Below, piece after piece: positions 46,701-58,563 of a stretch of 64,000 nucleotides of DNA. The stretch covers positions 36,592,159 through 36,656,158 of the forward strand of contig CM049313.1 of the NCBI GenBank assembly GCA_026874595.1, read 5' to 3'. Within the stretch, counting starts at the first letter, position 1, and each line of letters starts with the position of its first letter. The DNA comes from Sipunculus nudus. Lineage: Eukaryota > Annelida > Sipuncula > Golfingiida > Sipunculidae. Both the position numbers and the translations under genes were made by a program. A model generated the notes under the pieces. That model made no database searches. It had not been told where the DNA came from and worked only from the letters and a program-made list of their open reading frames with translations.

Positions 46701-48010
46701 AAAAAAAAAGAATCTGTGAGTGCAGATGGTGACTTAAGCAGGGGCACATGTCAGATTACTGGAGCGACAGAAAGTTGTGAAACAAACATAGAGTAAAGTG
46801 ACATAATATTTATAAACCTCCTGCCTCATGTACACATTTAGTCCTTACAGTTATTCATTTTTGAAAAAGCAGAATTATTTAAAAATAGAAGAAATCAAGT
46901 TTCACAGTCACAATACATCTTACATCATGTTAATATAACATTCAAGGCAATCTGTCATAAGCAAAAGCAGTCTGGGTTTACTGCTGCTGACTCGACGATG
47001 TCAGTAAAAGCTATAAAAATGTGACCAGCTAAAACAAATATGGCTTGTCATGCTGGGGGACATAATAATATGATGTCAATTTGAAAGTAGCAGTCAGTGC
47101 GCAATTTGCAGGCTTACGAAAATTAAACCACCTGTATCTGCCGATTATCAACCATAGTTGTCTGACTAGAATTATTAACTAAAAAAACATTACTTCAACG
47201 TCTAACGCACATGCGTTTCAAGTAATTTTGCGTTATTAAATTTAAAAGTAAACGCAACTTTTTGACCCCTTCAAGTTTTAAGCGTCACTAACACGATATG
47301 TATCTGATAAAACGTGACTTTTGCTTTCTTGCTACACGAACTGTCAGCTGATGTTCTCCAGATGTTTGTTTCAAGACCAAGTTCGTACCCGTATTACGTA
47401 TATAACCTTGCAACTACGCTAACACGCCTTAACCTTCACGTACGTCACGCACCGTGTTAAGATGGCACCCTCCGCTTCCTTTGCGGATTTTGACTAAAAC
47501 CCGGACGTCGCATCAGAAATACGGGACACACATTTATAGGCCCAAACCCTACAAATGAAACGTTTATCTAACACATAAATAGATGAATCACGCAACAACT
47601 TCATGAAAATTAAAAATATATTACAATGATGTATATAAGTTATTTATCAAACGTTCTTGGGCCGTGGGATATTTGCCGGAGCGCCAAAGTGTATCTGTGT
47701 AAGAGAGACCATACCTACATGTGGACTAAAAGAAGGACATTGAAGATACGAAGACGGCAAATTGTCAGGCAAAAACGCCGGATCATATTGGGGACAACAC
47801 TGTATAGGCTAAAATATGTGAGCCTATATATAGACCTGCTTGTTAAATGTACAAAATAAATGCTAAAAACGCTGTGCTGCATTTCCAATGTAATTTGTTA
47901 ATTCGAAGAATCAAAAGTGAGCAAGTGTACCTGCTTGTAGCAAAACCAAAAAATGAACAAATGATTTTAATATTTTGATGTTGTTTTGAATGAATATTAT
48001 ACTGACCATA
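46701..48010. other. Gene-free stretch
   Basis: No recognisable gene or repeat. A 77-codon plus-strand frame at 47626 is basic but unremarkable. Slight CpG enrichment is seen at 47340-47520. Confidence 0.4.
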
Positions 48011-48480
48011 TTTTTGTATCTGCAAAAACAGAGTTTTGCAGATATAATGTTTTTAGCCGGTCGCGGCCGGATCCAGCACCGCATAGGTTTCTGAAGAATT
48101 CCATAACCACCAGCCGGAATTTTACAAACTTGGGATTATGATCTTGTCACATATGAGCTGCTGCCCCCTCATTTTGTGTTGACCTCTGACCTTTCCTCTC
48201 TGCGCAGCGTCCATCTGTACCTCTGTTTTCAGACATAAACCCACATATCTTAGGACCCGTTTGACCAATCGAACCTACATCCATCTTAGATAGCTTAATC
48301 GTTCAAATGAACGGTGGCCGCGCAAACTACAATCAGGTTTACATGGCACACATCCATGCAGATATGCAACACATCCCACACTTTTTCCCCTTATCACTCA
48401 GTCCATACCTCTCTTCACTAATACCACTATAGTTTCAGCGGATACACGTAATCGCTTGTAGACTGCCCATATGTTTTTAG
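48011..48480 (-). mobile_element. Dyad-family element, inverted internally deleted copy
   Basis: On the minus strand it starts GGGCAGTCTACAAGCGATTA with GTATCCGC. It contains AGAGGAAAGGTCAGAGGTCA and ends in a hairpin (48016-48046: GTATCTGCAAAA answered by TTTTGCAGATA). It corresponds to the two ends of 42641-43702. The dyad modules are almost all deleted. Confidence 0.6.
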
Positions 48481-48959
48481 TACTATATATTTGAAGAAAA
48501 AAGACCTGCACTACAAGAGTTGCAGGTAATAATTACAAAAGTGTATACTTGTGCTGTTATGATATTTAACTTTTGCCATTAGAGATTGTGGTGTGTTTAA
48601 TTATTATTTCTTTATTTATATATATCTAGCTTTTATTGTAGTAGGCAGATCACATGTGTAAACATCATCACATTATATAATATTGTGGCTACATGTTCCA
48701 TATTAACAACAGTATAATTACATTATACATTCTCACAAGTATTTATGAAAATGGTTCATATTTTCAGTTAACAATGTAACCATATTCAACTTATATTAAC
48801 TGGAGGCAATGAAGAACCTGGGAAAAAATTGAACAAACTACAATATAAAAAATCTTTAATAAACATCATAAGATGGTCAATTACTCGGATCAATTCACCA
48901 ATTAAGAAAAAAACTATTTCATTTATCTTGTCACCATGGGATATATGTATCTGTAAAAA

Positions 48960-51900
48960 TTAGAAAAATAAAGGTGATGCCACCACTCTACAGGAAATGA
49001 TGAAACACTCCATGATCAATATGCATGGAAAGAATCAAGGCAATCAATGTATTAGTTATTCAGAAAATTTTCAATCATCTATCTGGGGGAACTTACAACC
49101 CCAATAGGTCGGAGGATATGGGTAACAGAGACCTAATTTCAGGTTTGCAAGGAGATTTTTGATGGACCTCCCAGGATGTCAAGTAAGAAGAATCTAGGTC
49201 CAACTGTTACAATTTGTGCCCTGTTAATGGATGACCACTTTATTTGAAGGTGTCAAAAATAGAGAAACAAATGTGTAAAAATAAAAAAAAATATAGGTGG
49301 CACCACCAGACAGAAGGAACTGATGAAACATTCAATGATTAATGTGCAAACAAAAAATAATGGCAATTAATGCATTACATTCAGATCCTGGACCTTATGT
49401 ACCATATTTTTAATTATTCTGGGGGCAGTACTTATGATCCCCATAGCTCAAAGGATATGGGTAACAAAGACCTAATCTCAGGTTTCCAAAGAGATTTGCC
49501 TTGCATCTTTCTGAATGTACAGTTTAAAGATTCTAGGTCCAACTGTTACGATTTGTACCCTGTTAACAGATTAGCGCTTCTTTGAAGGTGTCAAAAATAG
49601 AGAAAAAAAAATGCATAAAAATTCGAAAGAAATACAGGTGGTGCCACCAGTCTGCAGAGTTGATGAAACACTCCATGATCAACATGCATGCAAAGAATCA
49701 TGGTGATCAATCCATTAATTATTCAGATACTGGAGCCTTTGTGTCAATTTTTTAATTATTCTGGGGGATATTCCTGAGCCCTATATATAGCTCGGAGGAT
49801 ATGCTTAACAGAGACCTATTTCAGGTTTCCAAGGAGATTTTTCATGGCCCCCTCGGGAATTCAAATTGGAAGATTCTAGGTCAAATGGTTATGATTTGTG
49901 CCCTGTTTACAGACGACCGCATCTTTGAAGGTCTCATAAATAGAGAAAAAATGCATATGAATTCGAAAAAATACAGGTGGCACCACCAGTTTGCAGGAAC
50001 TGATGAAACACTCCATGATGAATATGCATGCAGAGAATCATGGTAATCAATGCATTAGTTTTTCAGATACTGGAGCTTTTGTATAAAATTTTTAATTATT
50101 CTGGTAGGTACTTTAGAGCCCCATACCTCGGGGGATATGGGTAACACAAACCTTATTTCAGGTTTCCTAGGAGATTTTTTTTCATGGACCTCCCTGGATG
50201 TCAAAATAGAAGATTCCAAGTCCATGGTTACAATTTGTGCCTGGTTAACAGACGGAGAGACGGACAAAGAGTGATCATTATAGCATGACATTCAGTCAGC
50301 TGAACCAAAAATTTTTAATTATTCTGGTAGGTACTTTAGAGCCCCCTACCTCGGTGGATATGGGTAACACAAACCTTATTTCAGGTTTCCTAGGAGATTT
50401 TTTTCATGGACCTCCCTGGATGTCAATATAGAAGATTCCAAGTCCATGGTTACGATTTGTATCTGGTTAACAGACGGACGACGGACAAAGAGTGATCACT
50501 ATAGCATGACATTCAGTCAGTTGAACTAAAAATTCTTAAAAAATCGAAAGAATAAAGGTGGTGCCACCAGTCTGCAGAAACTAATGGAACATTCCATAAC
50601 CAATATCCATGAAAAGAATCATGGTGATCAATGCATTAGTTAATCAGATACTTAAGCTTTTGTATCAAATTTATCATTATTCTCGGGGGTACTTCGAAGC
50701 CCCATAGCTCAGAGATTTTGGATAACAGAGACCTAATTTAAGGTTTCCAAGAAGACATTTCATGGGCCTCCGTGCATGTCAAGATAGAAGATTCTAGTTC
50801 CAGTCGTCACAATTTGTGCCCTGTTAAAAGATGACCACATCTTTTAAGGTCTAAAAAAATTGAGAAAAAAAAAATTGTAAAAAACCCGAACAAATACAGG
50901 TGGTGCTACCAGTCTCCAGAAATTGATGAAACACTCCATGAGCAATATCCATGCATACAATTATGGTGATCTCAGCATTAGTTGTTCAGATACTTCACCT
51001 TTTGTATCAAATTTTCCATTATTCTGGGGGGGGGGGTACTTCGGAGACCCATAGCTCGAAGAATATGATTAACAGAGACCTAATTACAGGTTTCCAAGGA
51101 GATTTTATATGCACCTCCCAGGATGTCAAGTTACAAGATTCCAAGTCCAGTGGTTACGATTTGTGCCTGGTAAACAGACAGACGGACGGACGACGGACAA
51201 AGAGTGATTGCTATAGCTCAGATGATTTTCAGTCAGCTGAGCTAAAAATCATGACCATCAGTGTTGTAGTTATTGAGATACAGCAGTTTTTGTATAAAAT
51301 TTTTCATTATTCTTGGGGGTATTTTGGAGCCATACAGCTTAAAGGATATGGGTAACAAAGACCTAATTTCAGGTTTCCATGGAGACTTTTAATTGGTCTC
51401 CCTGTGTGTAAAGAATGAAGATTTTAGGTCCAGTTGTTATGATTTGCACCCTGTTAACAGATGTTCATATCTGTAAAGCTCTCAAAAATAGAGAAAAAAA
51501 TTGTAAAAAAAATCCGAAAAAAATACAGGTGCTGCTACCAGTCTGCAGAAACTGATGAAACACTCCATGATTAATATCCATGCAAACAATAATGGTGATC
51601 TTTGCATTAGTTGTTCAGATACATCAGCTTTTGTATCAAATTTTCAAATATTCTGAGCTGAGTGCCTTAGCTCGAAGGATATGGGTAACAGAGACCTAAT
51701 ATCAGGTTTCCACGGAGACTTTTCATGGGTCTCCCTGTCTGTCAAAAGTGAAGATTCTAGGTCCAGTCGATACAATTTGTACCCTGTCGACAGATAACTA
51801 CATCCTTAAAGGTCTCAAAAATAGAAAAAAAAATTGTAAAAATTTACAAAATACAGGTGGAGCCACCAGTCTGCTGATGGAACACATCTTGATCAATATG

Positions 51901-52530
51901 TATGTCAAAAATCATGACCATCAGTGTTGTAGTTATTGAGATTTTTTTTTATCAAATTTCCATTATTCTGGGGGGGGGGGGGGGGGGGTAATTCGGAGCC
52001 CCACAGCTCAAAGGATATAGGTAACGGAGCCCTTTTTCAGGTTTCCATGGAGACTTTTCATGCGTCTCCCTGTGTGTCAAGAATGAAGATTCTAGGTCCA
52101 GTCTTTACAATTTGTGCCCCATTAACAGTGTTCACATTTTTAAAGGTCACAAAAATAGAGAAAACAATTCGTAAAAAAATCGAAAAATACAGGTGGCGCC
52201 ACCAGTCTGCAGAAACTGTTGAAACATCTCATGATCAATTTGTATGCCAAAAATCATGACCATCAGTGTTGTAGTTATTGAGATATTGAAGTTTTTGTAT
52301 GAATTTTTTACTATTCTGGGTACTTTAAGGCCCCATAGCTCCAAGGATATGGGTAACAGAGACCTAATTTCTGGTTACCATGGAGACTTTTCATAGGTCT
52401 CTCAGTGTGTCAAGAATGAAGATTCTAGGTCCAGCGGTTACGATTTGTGCCTGGTTAACGGACGGACAGACGGACGACGGACAAAGAGTGATCGCTTTAG
52501 CTCAGATGACTTTCAGTCAGCTGAGCTAAA
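48960..52530 (+). repeat. 337-341 bp tandem array (array II), opposite orientation to array I
   Basis: Units carry GCAACCAATGCATTAGTTAT-like phrases, GGATATGGGTAACAGAGACC and a dyad near their start: 49296, 49637, 49976, 50557, 50899, 51528, 51856 and 52192. The step is 328-342 bp except where terminal segments with the hairpin and GACGGAC microsatellite interrupt (50230-50300, 50460-50530, 51180-51250). This looks like several elements of one family inserted in tandem. The last unit (52192) has an intact GGTGGCGCCACC. It ends with the hairpin at 52498-52528. It is the reverse complement family of 32699-37265. No genes. Confidence 0.88.
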
Positions 52531-53522
52531 AAAACACTGACTTCTTTATTCATTCCCCTAGACATTTCACGTTGCGTAATGTTACAGAATCTGATTTTTT
52601 TTATCTCAGTAACAAAATTTATGCTCGTCACGACTGCGTTAGGTATATCAGTCAAAATTTCAAAATCAGAATTTCACAATAACAAAAATATCAAAAGATA
52701 GGGCTTGACTTCAGGATCAATAATCAGTTTGAATAAAATAGATCTGAATAATATGATCAAAGTTATTGCATTTTTTCTTATTCTGAGAATGAGCCATATC
52801 TGACCCTACTTTCCAGCAAAACCTGTGACCACCAGCCAGTCAAGACAGGCAGCTAATTAGTGAGGGGGCGTGTCCATGTCAGCTAATTAGGGGGTGTGTC
52901 CTGCTGTCCACTATGTAGGGTGACTATCAGACACAGCTGTCAACACTCTCTTAATTAGGGAGTGATTCATTTGTAGGATTCTAAATACTTATGATTTAAA
53001 TTTTAATTATGATTCTAAAATGTAAAAATTGACATGAAAACTACATAAAATGTCTAAAGTCGAAGAAACAAGGCACATTTTTTTCACAAATTTATTTACT
53101 CCATACCAAACAAACACAAAACACAAAACTTGGTGGGAATGGAGGGAATCAAATTTAAACTGGCTACACTATTTAAATAAATAAAAATTGCTATGAAAAT
53201 ATCAAATATCACATGTAATATCACATTTTTTGTCCAGAAAATATAATACAAGAACATTGTAGTGTACACATGTTTACGAAATGTTTGTGAAAATTAAAGA
53301 CTAGAGTACTATTTTTCAATATCAAATATCATGTTATATCACATTTGTCTTTCAGAAAATATTTTGTACAAAATTATGGTAGTGTACATATGTGGTAGAA
53401 AATCACATACAGGATTAATATATATTAATATCTAATATAACCTGTAATATCACATTTGTCTTCAATCGTTCAACGATTGCACATTGCAATGTATGACATA
53501 ATGTATAGACTTGTTTTACTTC

Positions 53523-53526
<4 letters not shown>
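52531..53526. other. Gene-free stretch
   Basis: A short duplicated GTCAGCTAATTAGGGGGYGTGTCC-type phrase lies at 52850-52910 (CTAATTAGTGAGGGGGCGTG and CTAATTAGGGGGTGTGTCC). CACATTTGTC with AGAAAATAT repeats loosely at 53220-53460. No gene. Confidence 0.4.
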
Positions 53527-53593
<67 letters not shown>

Positions 53594-53597
53594 TGAG
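53527..53597. repeat. (TA)n microsatellite
   Basis: About 70 bp of TA, followed by GAGAGAGAGTCTA, a junction also seen at 63351-63364. Confidence 0.95.
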
Positions 53598-53619
53598 AGA
53601 GAGTCTACCCCAGACAACA

Positions 53620-53945
53620 TGTACACATCGGCCCCATATGGGTAAAAGGTGGGCAGATGTGGGCATATGTGGGCATGGGTACGCCCACATCGGGCCCACG
53701 CTGGCCCCTTTCTCATCTGCCCATCCTGCCACTAATACTTGTCCTTTAAGGTACACATGATGGTCCCCTAGGCAATGCCATATCTCAAGAGTGACTTTTA
53801 TGAAGGAAAAGATCAAATGAGTGCCTTATATAAAGTCAATGGGGCATCAGAAGGGCCAGCCCATGCCGGGCCGGTATGGGCAAAGGCACGCAGGGCCCAC
53901 CGTTTCAGCCCACATCCGCCCTACGCTGGTCCCATGAGTGTTATG
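53620..53945. repeat. GGGCCCA-rich repeat, related to 62868-63160
   Basis: Irregular copies of GGCCCCATATGGG, GTGGGCATATGTGGGC and ATCGGGCCCACGCTGGCCCC. The same vocabulary and the same GAGAGAGAGTCTA flank occur near the right end of the window, so this is one dispersed family. 53946-55078 beyond it is AT-rich with no gene that I can support. Confidence 0.65.
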
Positions 53946-55078
53946 TACACTTCTATATGTACACTTGTGTTCTATCTTTATGTCCCATTATCCATGTGAA
54001 AGTGGTCAAACTGTCTTTTCTTTATAGAATGAGCTCATCAAGCTCATCAAACATTGTTAAAATAGAGTTTTAGATTTCAAGCATGCATATTTCTGGAAAG
54101 TCCATATTTTTGTTCTCCTTTTTTACCCTGTACCTACATGATTCAATTGTGTATGTAATGAGCATTTTCAAACAAACGTTATTTAGATTAAAAAGATTTA
54201 ACTATCTAACAACACACACATATATTTATGAGACAACAGGTCACACTTAAAGATAACTTATGCAATTTCACTAAGACAGTTTCTTAGATCCCCAGTTCGC
54301 GCAAACAACAACAAAAAAAGCCTTCAGCTTATAAGATATAATGCTGGTCGTGAATGTGATTACTCTCTGCACCAGGTGACCTAATTACGTCAGTTGGTCA
54401 ACTGAAGTCCTTTTACATGATGGCATTATAAAGTGCATACCAGGCAAATCAAATACATCAAATATAAAATAATTGTTATTTTTAAAACCCCAGTTCTACC
54501 CATATTATGAAACTGATATATATTCTTTTGTTAGGTGCCACATGTACAAAACATGTCAATTAAATTATGAAAATTAATTTTTTTTTATTTTACTCACGTC
54601 ATTTTTTGTACAGTATCATATGTATAATCACTCAAAGATGCATTATTTCTAAAAAATTAGCCTCCTAGGGCATTTTATGGACTTAAAAATAAAAAAAAAG
54701 GATTTTCCCAAATTTATCTTTTACCCAAGGTATATAAAATCATTACAATTTGGTACCCAGAATGTACTTAGAGTAATATATCATTACCCAACATTTAAAC
54801 TACCAAACTTAAATACGTGTCTACGTGACCGCAAAACGGAGGAAAAGGGATTTTTGTTGTTGTACAGAATGTTTCACTTGTGAACAAAATCTGTTTTGAC
54901 CAGTCATCATAAAATATTTTATTTTCGTACACCAAACCGGATAATATATCTTTCTACTATATGGTAATAAATAGCACATCAAATCAGGAAAATTGTCACA
55001 CATTAAACGCCAGTTCTATCCATATTCATGCAACTCATAGATACATATTCCATGTTTAGGTGCGATAGGATTAAAAAG

Positions 55079-55244
55079 AGGCGTTTACCGGTCGGTATTG
55101 GGATTACGGCAGCAGAACGCGGTATATGCGTTATGCGGTATAGATTCGCGTGGAGCATTTATCGGGCGGGCGATAAACACTGAGATATAGGCCCGATGAT
55201 GTAAAAACCCGCATAAACGCACTGCATCCGTAGATTACATAAAC

Positions 55245-55300
<56 letters not shown>

Positions 55301-55423
55301 TAACCATAGCCATTGGGTGCTTTACCGCGCGCGGTATATGCGGATCCAATTCTCCTATTCATGAGAATTCTATTTTACCGAGTGCTTCCTGCCACATACC
55401 GCGGGTACCCGGTAAACGCAGCA
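55079..55423. mobile_element. MITE D with internal (TA)n
   Basis: The left end GGCGTTTACCGGTCGGTA and the reverse complement of the right end GCTGCGTTTACCGGGTACC form a short terminal inverted repeat. The interior has more inverted CG-rich words (GCGGTATATGCG on both sides) around a TA tract (55247-55298). TTAA lies near both edges (55071-55074 and 55424-55427). No coding capacity. Confidence 0.6.
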
Positions 55424-56071
55424 TTAATCATACCATGTATGAAAAGTGTGTCATCTTATTCAACTGAATATTGGTACCCTGAATATTCACTCAAAGATGT
55501 ATTATTTCTAAAAAAAATATCAGCACCCTAGCTAGCTCAAACTACATATCTCAAAATGGAAGAACGGGGAATTCTCTTATGCATTTATATAGCTTTATTC
55601 ATGCAAGACATAAAAGGCTCGCTTATTTCCTACACAACCCACACCATTTGTGAAACTGCATTTAGCACGCTTCTTTAAATAAAATCAATATAACATGCAA
55701 TATAAAAAATCTACTTTTCATATAAAAAGACTATATATAATAAACAAGATTGCCCATGCAAGTGTCTGTCCCACAAGATTGATATAGGCCTTTAATTACT
55801 AAGAACACAAGAATCACTTTATAATATATTCAATCATGCATCGTACAAATGTATTTGTAAGATTTGATTCTATGACATTATTTTAGACCTATAGGAGACT
55901 CGTATAACTCATACAGGATCTGTCAAATATTCATTATTCACTGTTATACAGTGTATTGCCTTCACTACAATAATATTCTTCGTGATTGCAAAGAATCCAC
56001 AATTGCAGAAAAAATCAAATCACCATTAACCGAATGTGCTAAACGGTGTATTTAATCAAACCGACAAGTAA
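55424..56071. other. Gene-free stretch
   Basis: AT-rich, no repeat or coding signal recognised. Confidence 0.45.
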
Positions 56072-56445
56072 AACTGCTGTGTTTCCATGTATCCGCAAAA
56101 ATCGGATCCGCAAAAGACGTATACGTACGTTCCATAGTGCACAGTCCGCAAAAACTGTTTCCATAAGTACTTATACGTTTTTTTGCGAATACCCTAGCTA
56201 TCGCGTGCCTCTTTTGAAACTGCAAGGACGTCAGCCAGGAAGAAGGTCAATATGTCTCGTCTCACCTAGCGCCGGGGCACTGTAGGGGGATGTAGGCATT
56301 TTTCCCATCGATGCGGTCTATTTTTGCGGATTCGCATGCGGAGCACGTTAAAACGTATGCATGGAAACAGTTCATCTTAAAAAGAGGGTTGCGATATTTT
56401 GCGTACGAGACGTACGAGATTTGCGGATACATGGAAACACAGCTT
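56072..56445. mobile_element. MITE C, nested terminal inverted repeats
   Basis: The left end CTGTGTTTCCATGTATCCGC matches the reverse complement of the right end, GCTGTGTTTCCATGTATCCGC less its first base, followed by AAA on both sides. An inner pair repeats the core: ACTGTTTCCATAAGTACTTA near 56152, and ACGTATGCATGGAAACAGTT near 56357. No coding capacity. Same architecture as 729-1112 and 10636-10920. Confidence 0.78.
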
Positions 56446-57390
56446 TATTAATCAGCAAGGTTCATTTTGCAAGCATGCATGCAGCCTTCATTGTGTTTTG
56501 AACATTGGATAAACTTTAAATGGTTAAATATGAATAGAAGAACACGCATATTAACACACACACACATATTATCAGATATATATATATATATATATATTCA
56601 TATGCGGAGAATGTCCATATGAAAAATAATCTGAATCATGTATTATCATATATGCATCACATTAAATGATTTTATTAATAATATAAATATACGATTTGTT
56701 TCAGTATTGAACATGCAGGGGCATTATATAAATATAAAATAACCTAGCCATATACTGATATGTTTAAATATGAAACATTTAATTAATATGTTTTTTGTCA
56801 AAATACATATTTAAAATATATATAATTAAAATAAAATTAGTTTTATTTATCTTTATAAATATGATTCATATGGAACTCCAAATTAATCTTAAACAAGTAA
56901 GTAAAAAAAAATTACTGAATATATATTAAAAAACTGAATGGTTAATATTACAGAAGGGTGTTTTTTATTATAAATAAACCTGGCAACCTAAACTCTGAAG
57001 TTTAAAGAGTAAAATGATTATATTTTATATTAAAACAAATTTATTCTTTTCGATGTAATTTCGTAACCAGTGATATTTGGACACTTATAACCCCTCTGTA
57101 TTGATGCCTCCTCTGAATTATCATTTAAATTCAGGAAATAAACAAGAAAGAGGTTCAGTACTTGTTATTACATGTCATACACGTACGGTTTTGCGTACGT
57201 GTATATTGTACATTCAGCCGGCAAAGGTATAAAATTCGCGGTCACATCTGGCATGCTCTTCAACTTTCCGAGGCGGGAACTTTAATATGCGCCAGCCATG
57301 ACGTCACGTTCACGCGAGACCGTGATAGCTGTGCGCGGCCAATTCAAAAGCATTGGTGTTGCTGTACTGGTACTGGGCAGTGCTGCGTGA
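56446..57390. other. Gene-free, very AT-rich stretch
   Basis: A short (TA)n lies at 56576-56598. At 57299-57306 TGACGTCA (a perfect CRE) and at 57339 a CCAAT motif sit in a locally CpG-richer patch (57230-57370). This could be a promoter for the downstream DUF4806 gene, but no exon links them. Confidence 0.35.
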
Positions 57391-58497
57391 CCTCTTTGTT
57401 TGGTAAACATACGTGTTCCTCTCTTGGCAGGTGAACTATATGTGCAAGATGAAAGATCTGAGATGAAATGTTTGGCTGAAAATGCATCCACATCTTTTTA
57501 AAGATGTGTCCTGTGACCTTGACCTTTGACCTCATGACCCCAAAATCAATTGGAGTCTTGCTTTTTCAATGGGACATATATAAGTCAAGTTTGAAATCAA
57601 TACATCAATAAAAGCAGGAATTATCATCCAGAAACTAATTTTTGGACAGATAGCTCCTGTGGCCTTGCCCTTTGACCTTGTGACCCCAAAATTTATATGG
57701 ATCATCCACTACTGGCAAGTGAGCTATATATTCAAGATGGAAGACCTAAGATGAAAGTTTGGCTTAAAATGCATCCACAGTATCTTTTAAAATGCCAGTC
57801 CAGTGACCTTGACCTTTGACCTCATGACCCTAAAACCTATAGGGTTCTTACTTTAGTGGTGGGCCATACATAAGTCATGTTTGAAATCCATATGGCTATC
57901 AACACTGGAGATATCATAAGAGGTGTGTGATTTTCACCATATATGGCAATATTCAAGGTCAAGGCCACTATCATAGGAAAGGTCATGACCCCAATTTAAA
58001 TAAACATCATCCCATAACCCATACCTATGTATATGCATAATATAAATTAAAAATAAATCTGTCCATTAGTTTTTGACTTATAATGCTCACAGTACTGTAA
58101 GGTGGCAATTTTGGGGGTATTAAACGGCACAAAAACAAGTAAAGAATAATAGGTGGCGCCACCAGTTTCTGGAACATGACAACCCTATCCATGATCTTCC
58201 ATCAACTTGATTTTGGGATAAATCCATGCAAGATTTCTTGAGATATTAAAGAATTTGTGTGATTTTCCCCAAAATTGGACCTATTCAAGGTCAAGGACAC
58301 TCTCCTAGTAAAGGTCATGACCTCATTTTAAATAGGCGTCGTCCTCTCACCCATATCTATACATATACGAAGTTTGGTAAAGTTCCGTGAAATATTTTTT
58401 GGGTTATCGCTCCAACAAGATTTATATGCGGCGGCGGCGGCGGCGGCGGGACCGGTATGAAAACATAGTATCCCCCGACTTTGTCTGGGGATACAAA
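57391..58497 (+). mobile_element. Repeat element with TGACCT half-sites, ending in a hairpin
   Basis: A unit of about 290 bp is repeated about twice (CTTGGCAGGTGAACTATATG at 57425 and ACTGGCAAGTGAGCTATATA at 57710). Each copy contains TGACCTTGACCTTTGACCT (57513 and 57804), with a degraded one near 57660. A dyad GGTGGCGCCACC is at 58152-58163 and a (GCG)n run at 58431-58449. The element ends at a perfect hairpin, 58468-58494: GTATCCCC and GAC pair with GTC and GGGGATAC. It lies in the region before the first visible DUF4806 exon. Confidence 0.7.
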
Positions 58498-58563
58498 TAA
58501 AATACAGCATATTATGTATTATCATACCTCTATTGCTCCATTGTATGCATTCTTCCTTTTCAG

